From contig JAOZNS010000019.1 of assembly GCA_029933635.1 (NCBI GenBank), positions 1 through 21,839 on the forward strand: a stretch of DNA of 21,839 nt, written 5' to 3'. Each line of letters starts with the position of its first letter. Position 1 is the stretch's first letter. Source of the stretch: Candidatus Zixiibacteriota bacterium (GTDB lineage Bacteria > Zixibacteria > MSB-5A5 > SM1-73). The notes beneath the pieces were generated by a model. That model had not been told where the DNA came from, did no database searches, and saw only the letters and a program-made list of their open reading frames with translations. The position numbers were made by a program, and so were the translations under genes. Positions 12,858 through 21,388 of the stretch are shown piece after piece.

Positions 12858-15260
12858 ATGAAAAAAGGTGTGATGGTTTTTTTCTTTTTTCTTTTATGGG
12901 TTTTGTTTTCAACTAACTCCCTTGCTTTTGAAGCTTGGGTTCCCTTTCAGCCCGGGAGCCTTGAGGGCTATCCTGAGATTACGATTCTTTCTTCCACCCA
13001 AAATGGGTTAAGCTTTTGGATCCGCTTTCCTGGCATGAAAGTAGGAGAGATTTCAAAGCAAGGGGAAATTTATCATGGCGTGTCCATCCCTGGGGGTGGA
13101 CATACTCATAATGTTGGATGGGCTGAGCTTCCCACCTGGTCTCGATTCGTGGCACTTCCCCAGGGGGCGATGCCCGAGGTGGAGGTTGTTCGATATTCAT
13201 CCAAGATTCTTTCCGGCTACAATGTGTTTCCGGCACAAAAGCTTCCAGTCGATAAAGAGAATGTCCCTCCGCCGGAGTTTGTCAAAGATGCGGAATTCTA
13301 TTCTACTGACAAATTCTATCCGGATAGGTTGGCTTTTGCAGGAAAACCCAAAGTCATTCGCGGTTGTCAAGTGTTATTGCTTACCCTGTTTCCGGTTCAA
13401 TACAATCCAGCCAAAGGAGAGTTGAGCGTGGTTCAAGAGATGGAGGTGAAGGTAAATTTTGTTGGGGGAAACGGAACCTTTATTGACCCTCGATTAAGAT
13501 CGCCATATTTTGAGAACCTTTTTGAAAACCTTCTTTTGAATTATCCCGTTTTAGGCAGGCCCTCCGCAAATGGTGGGAAAAGTGCCACCGGATGTGATTT
13601 TTTGATAATTACCCATCCCAATTTTCAAGCTTGGGCTGAGTCGTTAGCTTTTTGGAAAAACCTTTCGGGAATTCCCACCTGGGTAAAAAACACCTTCGAG
13701 ACCGGCTCTGATACCGGTTCAATCAGAACCTATATTCAGAATGCTTACGATACTTGGGTGCCACCACCATCATTTCTTCTTCTCATTGGGGACGCTGAGT
13801 ATATTCCACCGTTCTATCGTAATACCCATCCCTATGATGGTTTCAAAACCGGCACCGACCTTTATTACACCACCTTGGATGGCCCTGATTTCTTTCCGGA
13901 TATATTCCCTGGAAGAATATCGGTAGATAATCTATCTCAGGCGGAAGTGGTGATAGGTAAAATCCTTCAGTATGAAAGATCGCCCCTCTCCGGTGAAACA
14001 TCCTTTTATGATAAAGTGCTGGTGGCAGGATATTTTCAGGACTATTATTACCCTTATGACTGGGAGGACAGGTTTTTCATCAAGACCAGTGAGACGGTAA
14101 GGGACTTTTTAATTTCGCATGATTACGATGTGGAGAGATGCTATACCAAAACCTCAGGAAGTAATCCATGTTGTTATTACTATGGTGATCCGCTTCCTCC
14201 CGGACTGACCTGGGACGGAGACGCCACCCAGATCATCAACGCCATCAACGATGGGGTCTTTTTGGTTAATCATAGGGATCATGGCTCAGAGGAAGGATGG
14301 GGCGATCCATATTTTGTGGTGTCACATGTTAATTCACTCGGTAATGGAGATAAGCTCCCGGTGGTGCTCAGCATAAACTGCGAGACCGGTCATTTCGATA
14401 ATGAGACCGATTCGCCAGGTCATGACACTCCAGTCACTGCGGTGTATTTCTGTGAAGCATTTCAGAGAAAAGCTAACGGGGGAGCGGTGGGCATATTCGG
14501 TCACACGCGAGTCAGTTGGAGCGGATTAAACGATGAGCTGTGCAAAGGGTTTTATGATGCCATCTTTCCCGATTTTGATCCCAGCTATCCCAGTGGTGGA
14601 TCCACTCATCCTATTTTCAATCCCATGTTTCGCATGGGGGTGATGCTTAACTTCGGGAAATTCTGGACCTATGATAAATATTATCTTACCGGTGGAGCGG
14701 GCTATCCCTGGGAAGCAGATTATCCCGAGATCAGAGCCACCTTTGAGATGGGCACCTGGTTTGGCGATCCCACCATGCAGATATGGACGGGGTACCCGGA
14801 GACGCTCAACGTGTCTCATTCAGATACCATTCCGCTGGGATCTTATGAATTCACCGTATCAGTTACCTCGTCCGGCTCCCCAGTGGAAAGCGTTTTAGTC
14901 TGTCTAATGAACGATGAAGTCTACGAGGTGAGCTATACCAACGGTTCAGGAGAGGCTGATTTCTCCTGCTCAACCACCACTCCGGGAAGCTTATACATTA
15001 CCGCATCCAAGCATAACTTCAGACCATATCAAGGATCGATTACCGTAGAGGAGATATCCTTCGTTTTGGGAGATGCCAACGGAGATGGGACAGTCAGTGT
15101 ATCCGACATAGTTTTTCTAATTAACTATTTATATCATGGAGGTCCTGCACCATCGCCCTTTGGAGCAGGAGATGTTACCTGCGACGGCTTGATCGATCTT
15201 TCAGATTTGGTGTTTTTGATCGACTATCTATTCAGGGAAGGACCGCCCCCGGTCTGTTAG
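12858..15260 (+). CDS. Exported gingipain-like cysteine peptidase (C25) with C-terminal type I dockerin
   Basis: 800 aa from ATG 12858, preceded by AAGGAG and giving a proper signal peptide (residues 1-23, cleavage after SLA); an in-frame GTG at 12777 would bury it. Residues 24 to about 235 look like the C25 propeptide. The catalytic domain begins near 244 (CDFLIITHPNFQAW) and holds LLLIGDAEYIPP, GRISVDN, the catalytic histidine His475 in NHRDHGS and the nucleophile Cys508 in SINCETG. The 33-residue spacing equals that of gingipain RgpB (His211, Cys244). An Ig-like domain follows (about 655-735), then a dockerin (about 737-800) with two calcium loops, DANGDGTVSVSD and DVTCDGLIDLSD, each with an INYL/IDYL helix. 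Gingipains cleave after Arg or Lys; specificity here is unknown. The dockerin implies docking to a cohesin encoded elsewhere. Confidence 0.93.
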   Translation: MKKGVMVFFFFLLWVLFSTNSLAFEAWVPFQPGSLEGYPEITILSSTQNGLSFWIRFPGMKVGEISKQGEIYHGVSIPGGGHTHNVGWAELPTWSRFVALPQGAMPEVEVVRYSSKILSGYNVFPAQKLPVDKENVPPPEFVKDAEFYSTDKFYPDRLAFAGKPKVIRGCQVLLLTLFPVQYNPAKGELSVVQEMEVKVNFVGGNGTFIDPRLRSPYFENLFENLLLNYPVLGRPSANGGKSATGCDFLIITHPNFQAWAESLAFWKNLSGIPTWVKNTFETGSDTGSIRTYIQNAYDTWVPPPSFLLLIGDAEYIPPFYRNTHPYDGFKTGTDLYYTTLDGPDFFPDIFPGRISVDNLSQAEVVIGKILQYERSPLSGETSFYDKVLVAGYFQDYYYPYDWEDRFFIKTSETVRDFLISHDYDVERCYTKTSGSNPCCYYYGDPLPPGLTWDGDATQIINAINDGVFLVNHRDHGSEEGWGDPYFVVSHVNSLGNGDKLPVVLSINCETGHFDNETDSPGHDTPVTAVYFCEAFQRKANGGAVGIFGHTRVSWSGLNDELCKGFYDAIFPDFDPSYPSGGSTHPIFNPMFRMGVMLNFGKFWTYDKYYLTGGAGYPWEADYPEIRATFEMGTWFGDPTMQIWTGYPETLNVSHSDTIPLGSYEFTVSVTSSGSPVESVLVCLMNDEVYEVSYTNGSGEADFSCSTTTPGSLYITASKHNFRPYQGSITVEEISFVLGDANGDGTVSVSDIVFLINYLYHGGPAPSPFGAGDVTCDGLIDLSDLVFLIDYLFREGPPPVC

Positions 15261-15356
15261 AAAAGGTTATGTGGGGTGTTTATTAAAAGGGAAAATTCCT
15301 GATAGGTTACCCCAAGTTTCAATGCTTGGATCAAAATAAATTTAATCCTTTAAAGC

Positions 15357-15402
15357 AAAAAACCATAGAGCGGAAAATTAGCTTCCGCTCCATGGCTTCT
15401 TT
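15357..15402. terminator. Shared terminator between convergent peptidase and vor-like genes
   Basis: Stem CCATAGAGCGGAA / TTCCGCTCCATGG (one bulged A) spanning 15363-15395 with a seven-base loop. Read on the minus strand the hairpin is followed by TTTTTT (15362-15357), a textbook terminator for the gene that stops at 15451. Read on the plus strand a weaker CTTCTTTT follows, so it can also end the peptidase transcript. Confidence 0.85.
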
Positions 15403-15450
15403 TGGGCTCGTTTCAGCTCTTTTTACATCATCGCTCAAGCGCCATATCTC

Positions 15451-15981
15451 TCAAACAGTTGCCCCCTTTTTCAGAGCTTCTACATTCATATCCAGCATCT
15501 CCTTTTTAGCTCGGGGAAATACCTTGGGCAGGGTCTTGATCATGCTTTCCAAGGAGACTGCTCGGGTATGATTTATCAAAGCTCCCAACATCACCATATT
15601 GGCGCATTTGACCGTCCCAATCTTTTCTGCGATCTTATTGGCATCGATGGTTATCGCATTTACATCGGTCCTTTGTGGCTGGCTGGAGACTAAGGACTTG
15701 TTTATCAGAAGCAGTCCCCGGGGCTTTAAAACAGGCTCAAATCTAAGCAGAGATGGCTCATTCATCACGATAAGGGAATCGGGAGAGGAGACCACGGGAG
15801 AGGCAACCTCCTCGGTTGAGACCACAACCGAACAGTTAGCTGTCCCACCTCGCATCTCTGCTCCATAGGCGGGGAAGAAGGTGACATGTTTGCCGTCTAC
15901 CATACCTGAATAGGCTAAGAGTATCCCGGCTGAAATTATTCCCTGTCCACCAAATCCAGACATTATCACACCCTGATACAT
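15451..15981 (-). CDS. 2-oxoacid:ferredoxin oxidoreductase gamma subunit (vor-like set)
   Basis: 176 aa with a GGAGG just before the ATG. Signature MSGFGGQGIISAGILLAYSG at residues 7-26, AYGAEMRGGTANCSVVVS, then CANMVMLGALI. This is the same family as the korC product but a diverged paralogue: it lacks the basic N- and C-terminal tails. It is the last gene of a minus-strand D-A-B-C set, separated by 105 bp from the beta subunit, and a terminator follows. Substrate specificity comes from the alpha and beta subunits; the set resembles branched-chain 2-oxoacid enzymes. Confidence 0.9.
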   Translation of the reverse strand: MYQGVIMSGFGGQGIISAGILLAYSGMVDGKHVTFFPAYGAEMRGGTANCSVVVSTEEVASPVVSSPDSLIVMNEPSLLRFEPVLKPRGLLLINKSLVSSQPQRTDVNAITIDANKIAEKIGTVKCANMVMLGALINHTRAVSLESMIKTLPKVFPRAKKEMLDMNVEALKKGATV

Positions 15982-16086
15982 CTAACCTCCGTCCACATCA
16001 ATTCGATTTGAAAATATTCTCCTGATCGATAACAATTGATAGATAAAGAATAATTTAAACCTTACGTTTACTTTTCAGATGTTTTT

Positions 16087-16845
16087 TTACTCCTTTTTAT
16101 CCTTTTGATCCGGGCTTTTAAATACACCCAGAGGATAATAGGGAATCATATCATCCTTCACCTTCTGGATGGACTGAAGCGGGGTCAAAGCCCAATCGGT
16201 GGGACACTGGGAAAGGATCTCCACCAAGGAAAATCCCAAACCGTCCATCTGCACCTGGAACGCTTTCTTGATTGCCTTCTTGGCTTTGACCACATTTGCC
16301 GGGGTGTTGACAGCCACCCTCTCCAAATAAGCGGGCCCCTCCAAGGCGGAGAGGAGCTCACACACCCGGATAGGATTTCCTGCCACCTTTGGGTCCCTTC
16401 CAAAAGGGCAGGTGGTGGATCTCATTCCCGGCAAGGTGGTGGGTGCCATCTGCCCGCCGGTCATTCCATAGATGGCATTGTTTACAAAGATGATGGTGAC
16501 GTTTTCGGATCGGGACGCACAATGGATGGTCTCAGCCATTCCGATGGAGGCTAAATCGCCATCTCCCTGATAACTAAACACGATGCAGTCGGGCTTAACT
16601 CTTTTCATGCCGGTTGCCACCGCTGGACCTCTGCCATGGGCGGGCTGAATCATATCACAATTGAAATACTCGTCGGCGAAAACGGAACACCCTACCGGAG
16701 CGATGCCGATGGTTCTTTTTCTGATCTTCAGCTCCTCCAAAGCCTCCGCCACCAATCGATGAATTACACCATGTCCACATCCTGGACAATAGCGCATGGG
16801 AATTTCGGTCAATCCTTTAGTTCTAACAAAGACTTTTTTTTCCAT
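16087..16845 (-). CDS. vorA: 2-oxoacid:ferredoxin oxidoreductase beta subunit (2-oxoisovalerate type)
   Basis: 252 aa. Cluster ligands Cys20-x2-Cys23, Cys53 and a later Cys in SQCPTDWA; TPP/Mg motif GDGD at 94-97, NN at 122-123 and YGMTGGQ at 126-132. HGRGPAVATGMKRVKP is the loop expected for this family. The protein is shorter than KorB (276 aa) because the C-terminus is trimmed. Together with the 353-aa alpha it resembles enzymes annotated VorAB, which oxidise the 2-oxoacids of valine, leucine and isoleucine to acyl-CoA. No clear Shine-Dalgarno precedes the ATG; it starts 38 bp after alpha. The exact substrate is not proven by sequence. Confidence 0.88.
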   Translation of the reverse strand: MEKKVFVRTKGLTEIPMRYCPGCGHGVIHRLVAEALEELKIRKRTIGIAPVGCSVFADEYFNCDMIQPAHGRGPAVATGMKRVKPDCIVFSYQGDGDLASIGMAETIHCASRSENVTIIFVNNAIYGMTGGQMAPTTLPGMRSTTCPFGRDPKVAGNPIRVCELLSALEGPAYLERVAVNTPANVVKAKKAIKKAFQVQMDGLGFSLVEILSQCPTDWALTPLQSIQKVKDDMIPYYPLGVFKSPDQKDKKE

Positions 16846-16883
16846 GGCTTTTCAAATTTAGGAGTTCAAATGTTCAATAAAAA

Positions 16884-17945
16884 TCATTTTACACAAATCT
16901 TTTTTATCACACCCAATATCTCCACATCTGTAGGGATGCCCCCGGCAGGTCTTCCATGAAAGAAGATCTCAGCCTTTCCTTCCACAGCCAACCTGACGTC
17001 CTCTATCATCTGGCCGGCACTCATCTCCACCACCAGAATCTTTTTTATCTTTGAAGCCAAATCGTTCAACACTTTCATTGGAAAGGGCCAGAGGGTGATG
17101 GGTCTTAAAAGCCCAATTTTTAAGTTCTCTTTCCTACCTAAAGCCAGCGCCGCTTTGGAGATTCGAGAACAGGTGCCATAAGCCACGATTAGTATATCCG
17201 CATCATCCACCTTGAGGACTTCATATCTGACCTCATTTTCTTCGATCCTCCGATATTTGGCCATAAGTTTCCATACATGTTTTTCCATATATCCGGGTCT
17301 TAAATCATATGATCTTACCACCCTGCGAGGTCTTCCGTCCTGCTTACCCAAGGTCCAATCTTTGGGAGGCAACGTAGCAGGGTCCACCGGCTCGAAATCA
17401 TATTCGATCGGCTCCATCATCTGACCCAAAAGTCCATCTGCAAGAATCATGGTGACCACACGGTATTTCTCTGCCACATCGTAGCATATTTTGGGGAAAT
17501 TGCCCATCTCAGAGACCGAATTAGGAGCCATCACGAACACTCGGTAATCTCCATGTCCCCCTCCCCGAGTAGCCTGAAAATAATCTCCCTGTGAAGGGGC
17601 AATGTTTCCCAGACCAGGTCCTCCTCTTACCACGCTGGCATAAAATATGGGAAGCTCGGCACTGGATGTGTAGGAAATCCCTTCCTGTTTTAGACTGATA
17701 CCCGGACCTGATGACGAGGTCATTACCCGTGCTCCACAGGCGGAGGCACCGAAAAGCATATTTATTGCCGCCACCTCACTTTCAGCCTGAATAAAAGTTC
17801 CTCCAACCTCTGGCAGTCTCCAGGACATATATTCTGGAATTTCATTCTGAGGGGTGATGGGGTAGCCAGCGAAAAAACGACATCCAGCTCGCACGGCCCC
17901 TTCAGCCAAAGCTTCATTTCCCTTCATTAATGTTCTTTCACCCAT
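16884..17945 (-). CDS. vorB: 2-oxoacid:ferredoxin oxidoreductase alpha subunit (VorB-like)
   Basis: 353 aa with ACGGAGAT before the ATG. AEGAVRAGCRFFAGYPITPQNE near the N-terminus is the TPP/substrate loop, with Q-N in place of the S-T of the KorA paralogue. ESEVAAINMLFGAS, TSSSGPGISLKQEG and the glycine-rich VRGGPGLGNIAPSQGDYFQATRGGGHGDYR follow. The last third carries LIVAYGTCSRISKAAL and VVEMSAGQMIEDVRLAVEG, the VorB pattern. It oxidises a 2-oxoacid with CoA and ferredoxin. A 7-bp inverted repeat (TGGTGGT 17969-17975, ACCACCA 18001-18007) lies in the gap to the delta gene. Confidence 0.88.
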   Translation of the reverse strand: MGERTLMKGNEALAEGAVRAGCRFFAGYPITPQNEIPEYMSWRLPEVGGTFIQAESEVAAINMLFGASACGARVMTSSSGPGISLKQEGISYTSSAELPIFYASVVRGGPGLGNIAPSQGDYFQATRGGGHGDYRVFVMAPNSVSEMGNFPKICYDVAEKYRVVTMILADGLLGQMMEPIEYDFEPVDPATLPPKDWTLGKQDGRPRRVVRSYDLRPGYMEKHVWKLMAKYRRIEENEVRYEVLKVDDADILIVAYGTCSRISKAALALGRKENLKIGLLRPITLWPFPMKVLNDLASKIKKILVVEMSAGQMIEDVRLAVEGKAEIFFHGRPAGGIPTDVEILGVIKKICVK

Positions 17946-18042
17946 GATGATCTCCGTTATGCTATTTGTGGTGGTAGAGCTTGCCTTGCATTAAACTTAA
18001 ACCACCATACATGAGACAAGACCACTACGGACTTTAGACCAT

Positions 18043-18246
18043 TCATTTATAAACTTCAATTGCCACATCTGGGCAGACGAAAGCACAGAGCATGCAACCG
18101 GTGCAAGCCTCTGGCTTGACCATGCATGCGGGATGATATCCGGTGGAACTGAAATGATTGGCCAACCCAATTACTTTATGAGGACATGCTACAATACATA
18201 ATTCGCAGGCTTTGCATCTTTTTTCATCTACCTCAATTCTGGGCAT
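18043..18246 (-). CDS. 2-oxoacid:ferredoxin oxidoreductase delta subunit (ferredoxin) of the vor-like set
   Basis: 67 aa from ATG 18246, chosen because AGGAGA sits nine bases upstream; the frame stays open further upstream, but the extra 26 residues are hydrophobic filler without family resemblance. Motifs: Cys11-x2-Cys14-x2-Cys17-x3-Cys21-Pro and Cys48-x2-Cys51-x2-Cys54-x3-Cys58-Pro, with an insert of about 26 residues between them that contains Cys41. It carries electrons from the beta subunit to ferredoxin. It is the first gene of the minus-strand set and is 97 bp from alpha. Confidence 0.9.
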   Translation of the reverse strand: MPRIEVDEKRCKACELCIVACPHKVIGLANHFSSTGYHPACMVKPEACTGCMLCAFVCPDVAIEVYK

Positions 18247-18809
18247 TGAAATCTTCTCCTGAATGAGCAAAAGATAAAGATAGATTGAAGTTTTGAAAAC
18301 ACCATAACAAAAAATTTCTTCCAAATTTACACAATTGTTTTATCAAAAGCAAGAAGAATTTGTAACTTTTTGTAGATACCAAATACAAATCATACACTTT
18401 TTGAGAAAGCAATCAGGCAACCTGAGGAATTTCTTTCCAAGGAGTGGCCTTCGGAAGAATGATCAAAAAATATATAAAGTTTGCTTGGTCGGGACTTGAA
18501 CCCTTGCCTGAATCATGGTAAAGGGAAGAAGACTTTCATCCTGTGGTGAATGATGTGGGTTACTTAAAAGCATGAGCTGATGATTCAAAGAAAAAGGTTC
18601 GTTGGCCAGATAAAAGGTCTCCCCGGTGAATCTATTCGAAGAGGGATAAAGGTTTGCACAAAGATTTCCCCCATCCCTTTTTCATCAGCTCAAGATTGCG
18701 AAAAAATTCACAAAGCTGTGGCTAAAAAGCCTTGCTAAAAAGTGAAATTTGCTTATAATAATAGGCTATTTTGGTGACGGGTGAATCTGAAGTGCCAAGG
18801 AGATAATCT
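18247..18809. other. Non-coding stretch of about 560 bp between divergent units
   Basis: It holds the upstream region of the vor-like set (minus) and of the hydroxyacyl-CoA dehydrogenase gene (plus). I see a promoter at 18732-18759, a weak inverted repeat AGGGAT/ATCCCT (18642-18678) ending in five T, and a GGCT-AAAA-AGCC dyad at 18720-18731. A stretch near 18489-18503 looks like a tRNA T-arm on the minus strand but does not fold. A 20-codon plus-strand ORF (18459-18521) has AAGGAG about 18 bases upstream and is not credible as a gene. No tRNA or known riboswitch recognised. Confidence 0.5.
18732..18759 (+). promoter_or_regulatory. Probable promoter of the hydroxyacyl-CoA dehydrogenase-acetate kinase unit
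   Basis: TTGCTA at 18732-18737, a 16-base spacer and a consensus TATAAT at 18754-18759. Transcription would start near 18766, giving a leader of about 44 bases before the AAGGAGAT and ATG of the next gene. Confidence 0.5.
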
Positions 18810-19706
18810 ATGCCTATTTCTAAGGTGATGGTTATTGGGGGAGGAGTTATGGGAAGAGGAATCTCTCGACTTCTGGCTGGTGCGGGAATTGAGGTCACTT
18901 TGGTAGATTTAAACCAAGAAATAATTAAGGAAAGTCTTCGACTTCTCTCTGAGGAGATGGACAATGATATCGAGAAATGGGGAATGACGATAAGCGAAAA
19001 GAAAGCTATACTTTCCCGGATAAAATGGACCACCGAATATGAGGATGCCTCCCGGGTTGATCTGGTGGTGGAAGCTGTTCCTGAGGATCTGGAGCTAAAA
19101 CGGAAGCTTTTTGCCCAATTGGACAAAATTACTCGACCTGAGATCGTGCTGATCAGCCATACCTCCACCCTTTCTGTAACCGAGATAGCCGCCGCTACTA
19201 AAAGACCGGATAAAGTTATAGGGTTGCACTTCCTGCCTCCGGCGACCAAAATTCCCCTGGTGGAGGTGGTAAGAGGGCTTAAGACCTCACCTGAGACTTT
19301 GAGCTTGATCAAGGAATTTGCCGAACAACATTTGAACAAAACTGTGGTTACGGTATATGAATATCCCGGTTATGTAACCACCCGAATCATCGTTCCCTTG
19401 TTGAATGAAGCCATGCATGTGCTCATGGAGGGAATCGCCACGGCTGAGGATATCGACACCGCCATGAAATTAGGTTATGGTTTTAACATCGGACCTTTGG
19501 CCCTGGCAGATATGATGGGCTTGGATGAGGTGATGAAGTGGATGGAAAATCTTTTGCGGGAACTCTCAGATCACAAATACAATCCCTGTCCCCTTTTGCG
19601 AAAGTTGGTTCGCGCAGGTCATTTGGGCAAAAAAACTAAAAAAGGCTTTTTCAAATATGATGAAGAGGGGAATAAAATCGGAGAAGCGGATTTGTTCCCT
19701 AAATAA
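18810..19706 (+). CDS. 3-hydroxyacyl-CoA dehydrogenase (3-hydroxybutyryl-CoA dehydrogenase family)
   Basis: 298 aa with an AAGGAGAT Shine-Dalgarno. The Rossmann motif MVIGGGVMGRGI (GxGxxG type) and VTLVDLN give NAD binding. The middle has DLVVEAVPEDLELKRKLF, SHTSTLSVTE and GLHFLPPATKIPLVEVVRG, with catalytic His140 and Glu152; the C-terminal dimer domain has GYGFNIGPLALADMMGLD. It interconverts 3-hydroxyacyl-CoA and 3-oxoacyl-CoA in beta-oxidation or butyrate metabolism. Two deviations: the usual FNP after His is LPP, and the conserved Asn of the PGF-x-x-NR motif is Thr191 (PGYVTTR). The length is right for a single-domain bacterial enzyme. The substrate could be a branched or unusual acyl-CoA. 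It is 68 bp upstream of acetate kinase on the same strand. Confidence 0.88.
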   Translation: MPISKVMVIGGGVMGRGISRLLAGAGIEVTLVDLNQEIIKESLRLLSEEMDNDIEKWGMTISEKKAILSRIKWTTEYEDASRVDLVVEAVPEDLELKRKLFAQLDKITRPEIVLISHTSTLSVTEIAAATKRPDKVIGLHFLPPATKIPLVEVVRGLKTSPETLSLIKEFAEQHLNKTVVTVYEYPGYVTTRIIVPLLNEAMHVLMEGIATAEDIDTAMKLGYGFNIGPLALADMMGLDEVMKWMENLLRELSDHKYNPCPLLRKLVRAGHLGKKTKKGFFKYDEEGNKIGEADLFPK

Positions 19707-19774
19707 GGATCGGAAGGCCTCAGCCGCCAGAACAAGAGATAAAGATCAATTAATTTAATTCAAAATAGAATGAT

Positions 19775-21010
19775 ATGAAGATTCTGGTTTTAAACTGCGG
19801 AAGTTCATCAATAAAGTATCAGTTCATCGATGTTGATAAATGTTATGTGCTATCCAAAGGCATGGTCTCGCGTATCGGGATGAGTGGGGCGGTTTTAGTG
19901 CACAAACCCCATGACCGACCTGAAGTTACCATATCAGGAGAAATGCTGGATCACATTCAAGCCATAGAGCATGTTATTGCCATGCTGCTCTCACCCAATC
20001 ATGGCGTTATCCGAGATAAATCGGAGATAGAGGCGGTGGGACATAGGGTGGTGCATGGGGGAGAGAGATTCCCTCATTCTGTGCTTATAGATCAAGAGGT
20101 GATGCAGGTTCTGCGGAGCTGTATCCAGTTGGCTCCACTTCACAATCCCCATAACATTAGGGGAATAAATGCCTGCAAGCAGATTTTAGCAGGAGTTCCT
20201 CAGGTGGCGGTATTCGATACCGCCTTTCATCAAAAGATGCCACCTTATGCTTACATCTATGGAATCCCCTATGTGTTATACAAAAGATATGGAATCAGAC
20301 GATATGGCTTTCATGGCCCCTCCCATTTTTATGTCTCCCATCGCGCCGCCAAAATGATGAATCGACCCATCGAGCGGCTTAAGATGATCACCTGTCATCT
20401 GGGAAATGGCGCCAGCATGGCGGCGATCAAGGGAGGAATCTCCGTGGATACCTCCATGGGGTTCACTCCTTTGGAAGGGCTTCTGATGGGAACTCGTTCC
20501 GGCGATCTGGATCCTGCCATAATTCTACACATCATGGCTCGGGAGGAACTCTCCTTGCATGAAGCCAATACCCTGCTCAACAAACATAGCGGACTGCAAG
20601 GCATCTCTGGCATTTCCGGTGATATGCGTGATATCATCGGCGAAGCACAAAAGGGGAACTCTTTTGCTCAATTGGCACTGGATGTGTATTGCTATCGCAT
20701 TCGAAAGTATATCGGAGCATATGCCGCCGTGTTGGGGGGTGTGGATGCGTTGATCTTCACCGCTGGAATCGGTGAAAACTCATCCCTGATAAGAAAAAAG
20801 TCTTGCGAGAATCTGGAGTTTTTGGGCCTAAAAATCGACGAGCAAAAAAACCAAAAAGCCTCCAGCAAACAAGCCATGGAAATCCAAAGCGAAGATTCTA
20901 AGACGAAGGTGTTCTGTATCCCCACCAATGAGGAACTGGTGATAGCCCTGGAGACCAAAAGAGTTATCCGAGAAGCAAAAGAGAAACAGAAGATGCTCAA
21001 GGGAGTGTAA
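19775..21010 (+). CDS. ackA: Acetate kinase
   Basis: 411 aa, normal length. The ASKHA signatures are complete: N-terminal LVLNCGSSSIKYQ with Asn7, GHRVVHGGE with the substrate Arg, VFDTAFHQ with the catalytic Asp, YGFHGPSH, CHLGNGASM, MGTRSGDLDP with the second catalytic Arg, and TAGIGENS plus TNEEL near the C-terminus. It makes ATP and acetate from acetyl-phosphate, or the reverse. No phosphotransacetylase gene is in the window. No Shine-Dalgarno precedes the ATG, so translation may depend on the upstream cistron. It sits between the hydroxyacyl-CoA dehydrogenase gene and a small lipoprotein gene. Confidence 0.96.
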   Translation: MKILVLNCGSSSIKYQFIDVDKCYVLSKGMVSRIGMSGAVLVHKPHDRPEVTISGEMLDHIQAIEHVIAMLLSPNHGVIRDKSEIEAVGHRVVHGGERFPHSVLIDQEVMQVLRSCIQLAPLHNPHNIRGINACKQILAGVPQVAVFDTAFHQKMPPYAYIYGIPYVLYKRYGIRRYGFHGPSHFYVSHRAAKMMNRPIERLKMITCHLGNGASMAAIKGGISVDTSMGFTPLEGLLMGTRSGDLDPAIILHIMAREELSLHEANTLLNKHSGLQGISGISGDMRDIIGEAQKGNSFAQLALDVYCYRIRKYIGAYAAVLGGVDALIFTAGIGENSSLIRKKSCENLEFLGLKIDEQKNQKASSKQAMEIQSEDSKTKVFCIPTNEELVIALETKRVIREAKEKQKMLKGV

Positions 21011-21011
21011 G

Positions 21012-21344
21012 TTGAGAAAGATTCTGCTTATTGCCCTGTGTCTAACTTTCGCCATCGGATGTGAGGAATCCAAAATCCAAATTCTTCAGAGGCGATTGGA
21101 CAATTTCAGAAACATTCTACCTCCCGAGTTGAAACAGCAGTTTGACTCCAAAAACTATCAAGCGGTGGTGGCTGGAATCGACTCTCTCCTTGAAAATGCT
21201 CCTGAATTCAAAAAAAGATACCAGAGATTAAAACATGAAGAACTGATAGATGTCTTCTCCCCTCAAGAGGTGGTGGACTTCTTCAGAGAGCATTTTGTGG
21301 AAAAGATAGAAAGATTAAAACTGAAGAAGGAAAGAAACTGGTAA
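21012..21344 (+). CDS. Small lipoprotein, unknown function
   Basis: 110 aa from TTG at 21012, one base after the ackA stop, with GGGAG inside the ackA end as Shine-Dalgarno, so it is probably translationally coupled. MRKILLIALCLTFAIGC is a lipoprotein signal with lipidated Cys17. The mature part is charged and mainly helical (about 90 residues), with amphipathic runs such as RRLDNFRNILPPELKQQFD and VVDFFREHFVEKIERLKLKK. I do not recognise the family. Coupling to acetate kinase is probably positional only. Confidence 0.75.
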   Translation: MRKILLIALCLTFAIGCEESKIQILQRRLDNFRNILPPELKQQFDSKNYQAVVAGIDSLLENAPEFKKRYQRLKHEELIDVFSPQEVVDFFREHFVEKIERLKLKKERNW

Positions 21345-21388
21345 GCAGAAGCATATTTTTTTTCGTGTAATCGAAAAAGGAGATTTAA

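Noticed and set aside
18460..18540. tRNA-like T-arm on the minus strand (GGGTTCAAGTCCC)
   Set aside because: Only three of five T-stem pairs form, and no matching acceptor, D-arm or anticodon arm lies at the right distance.
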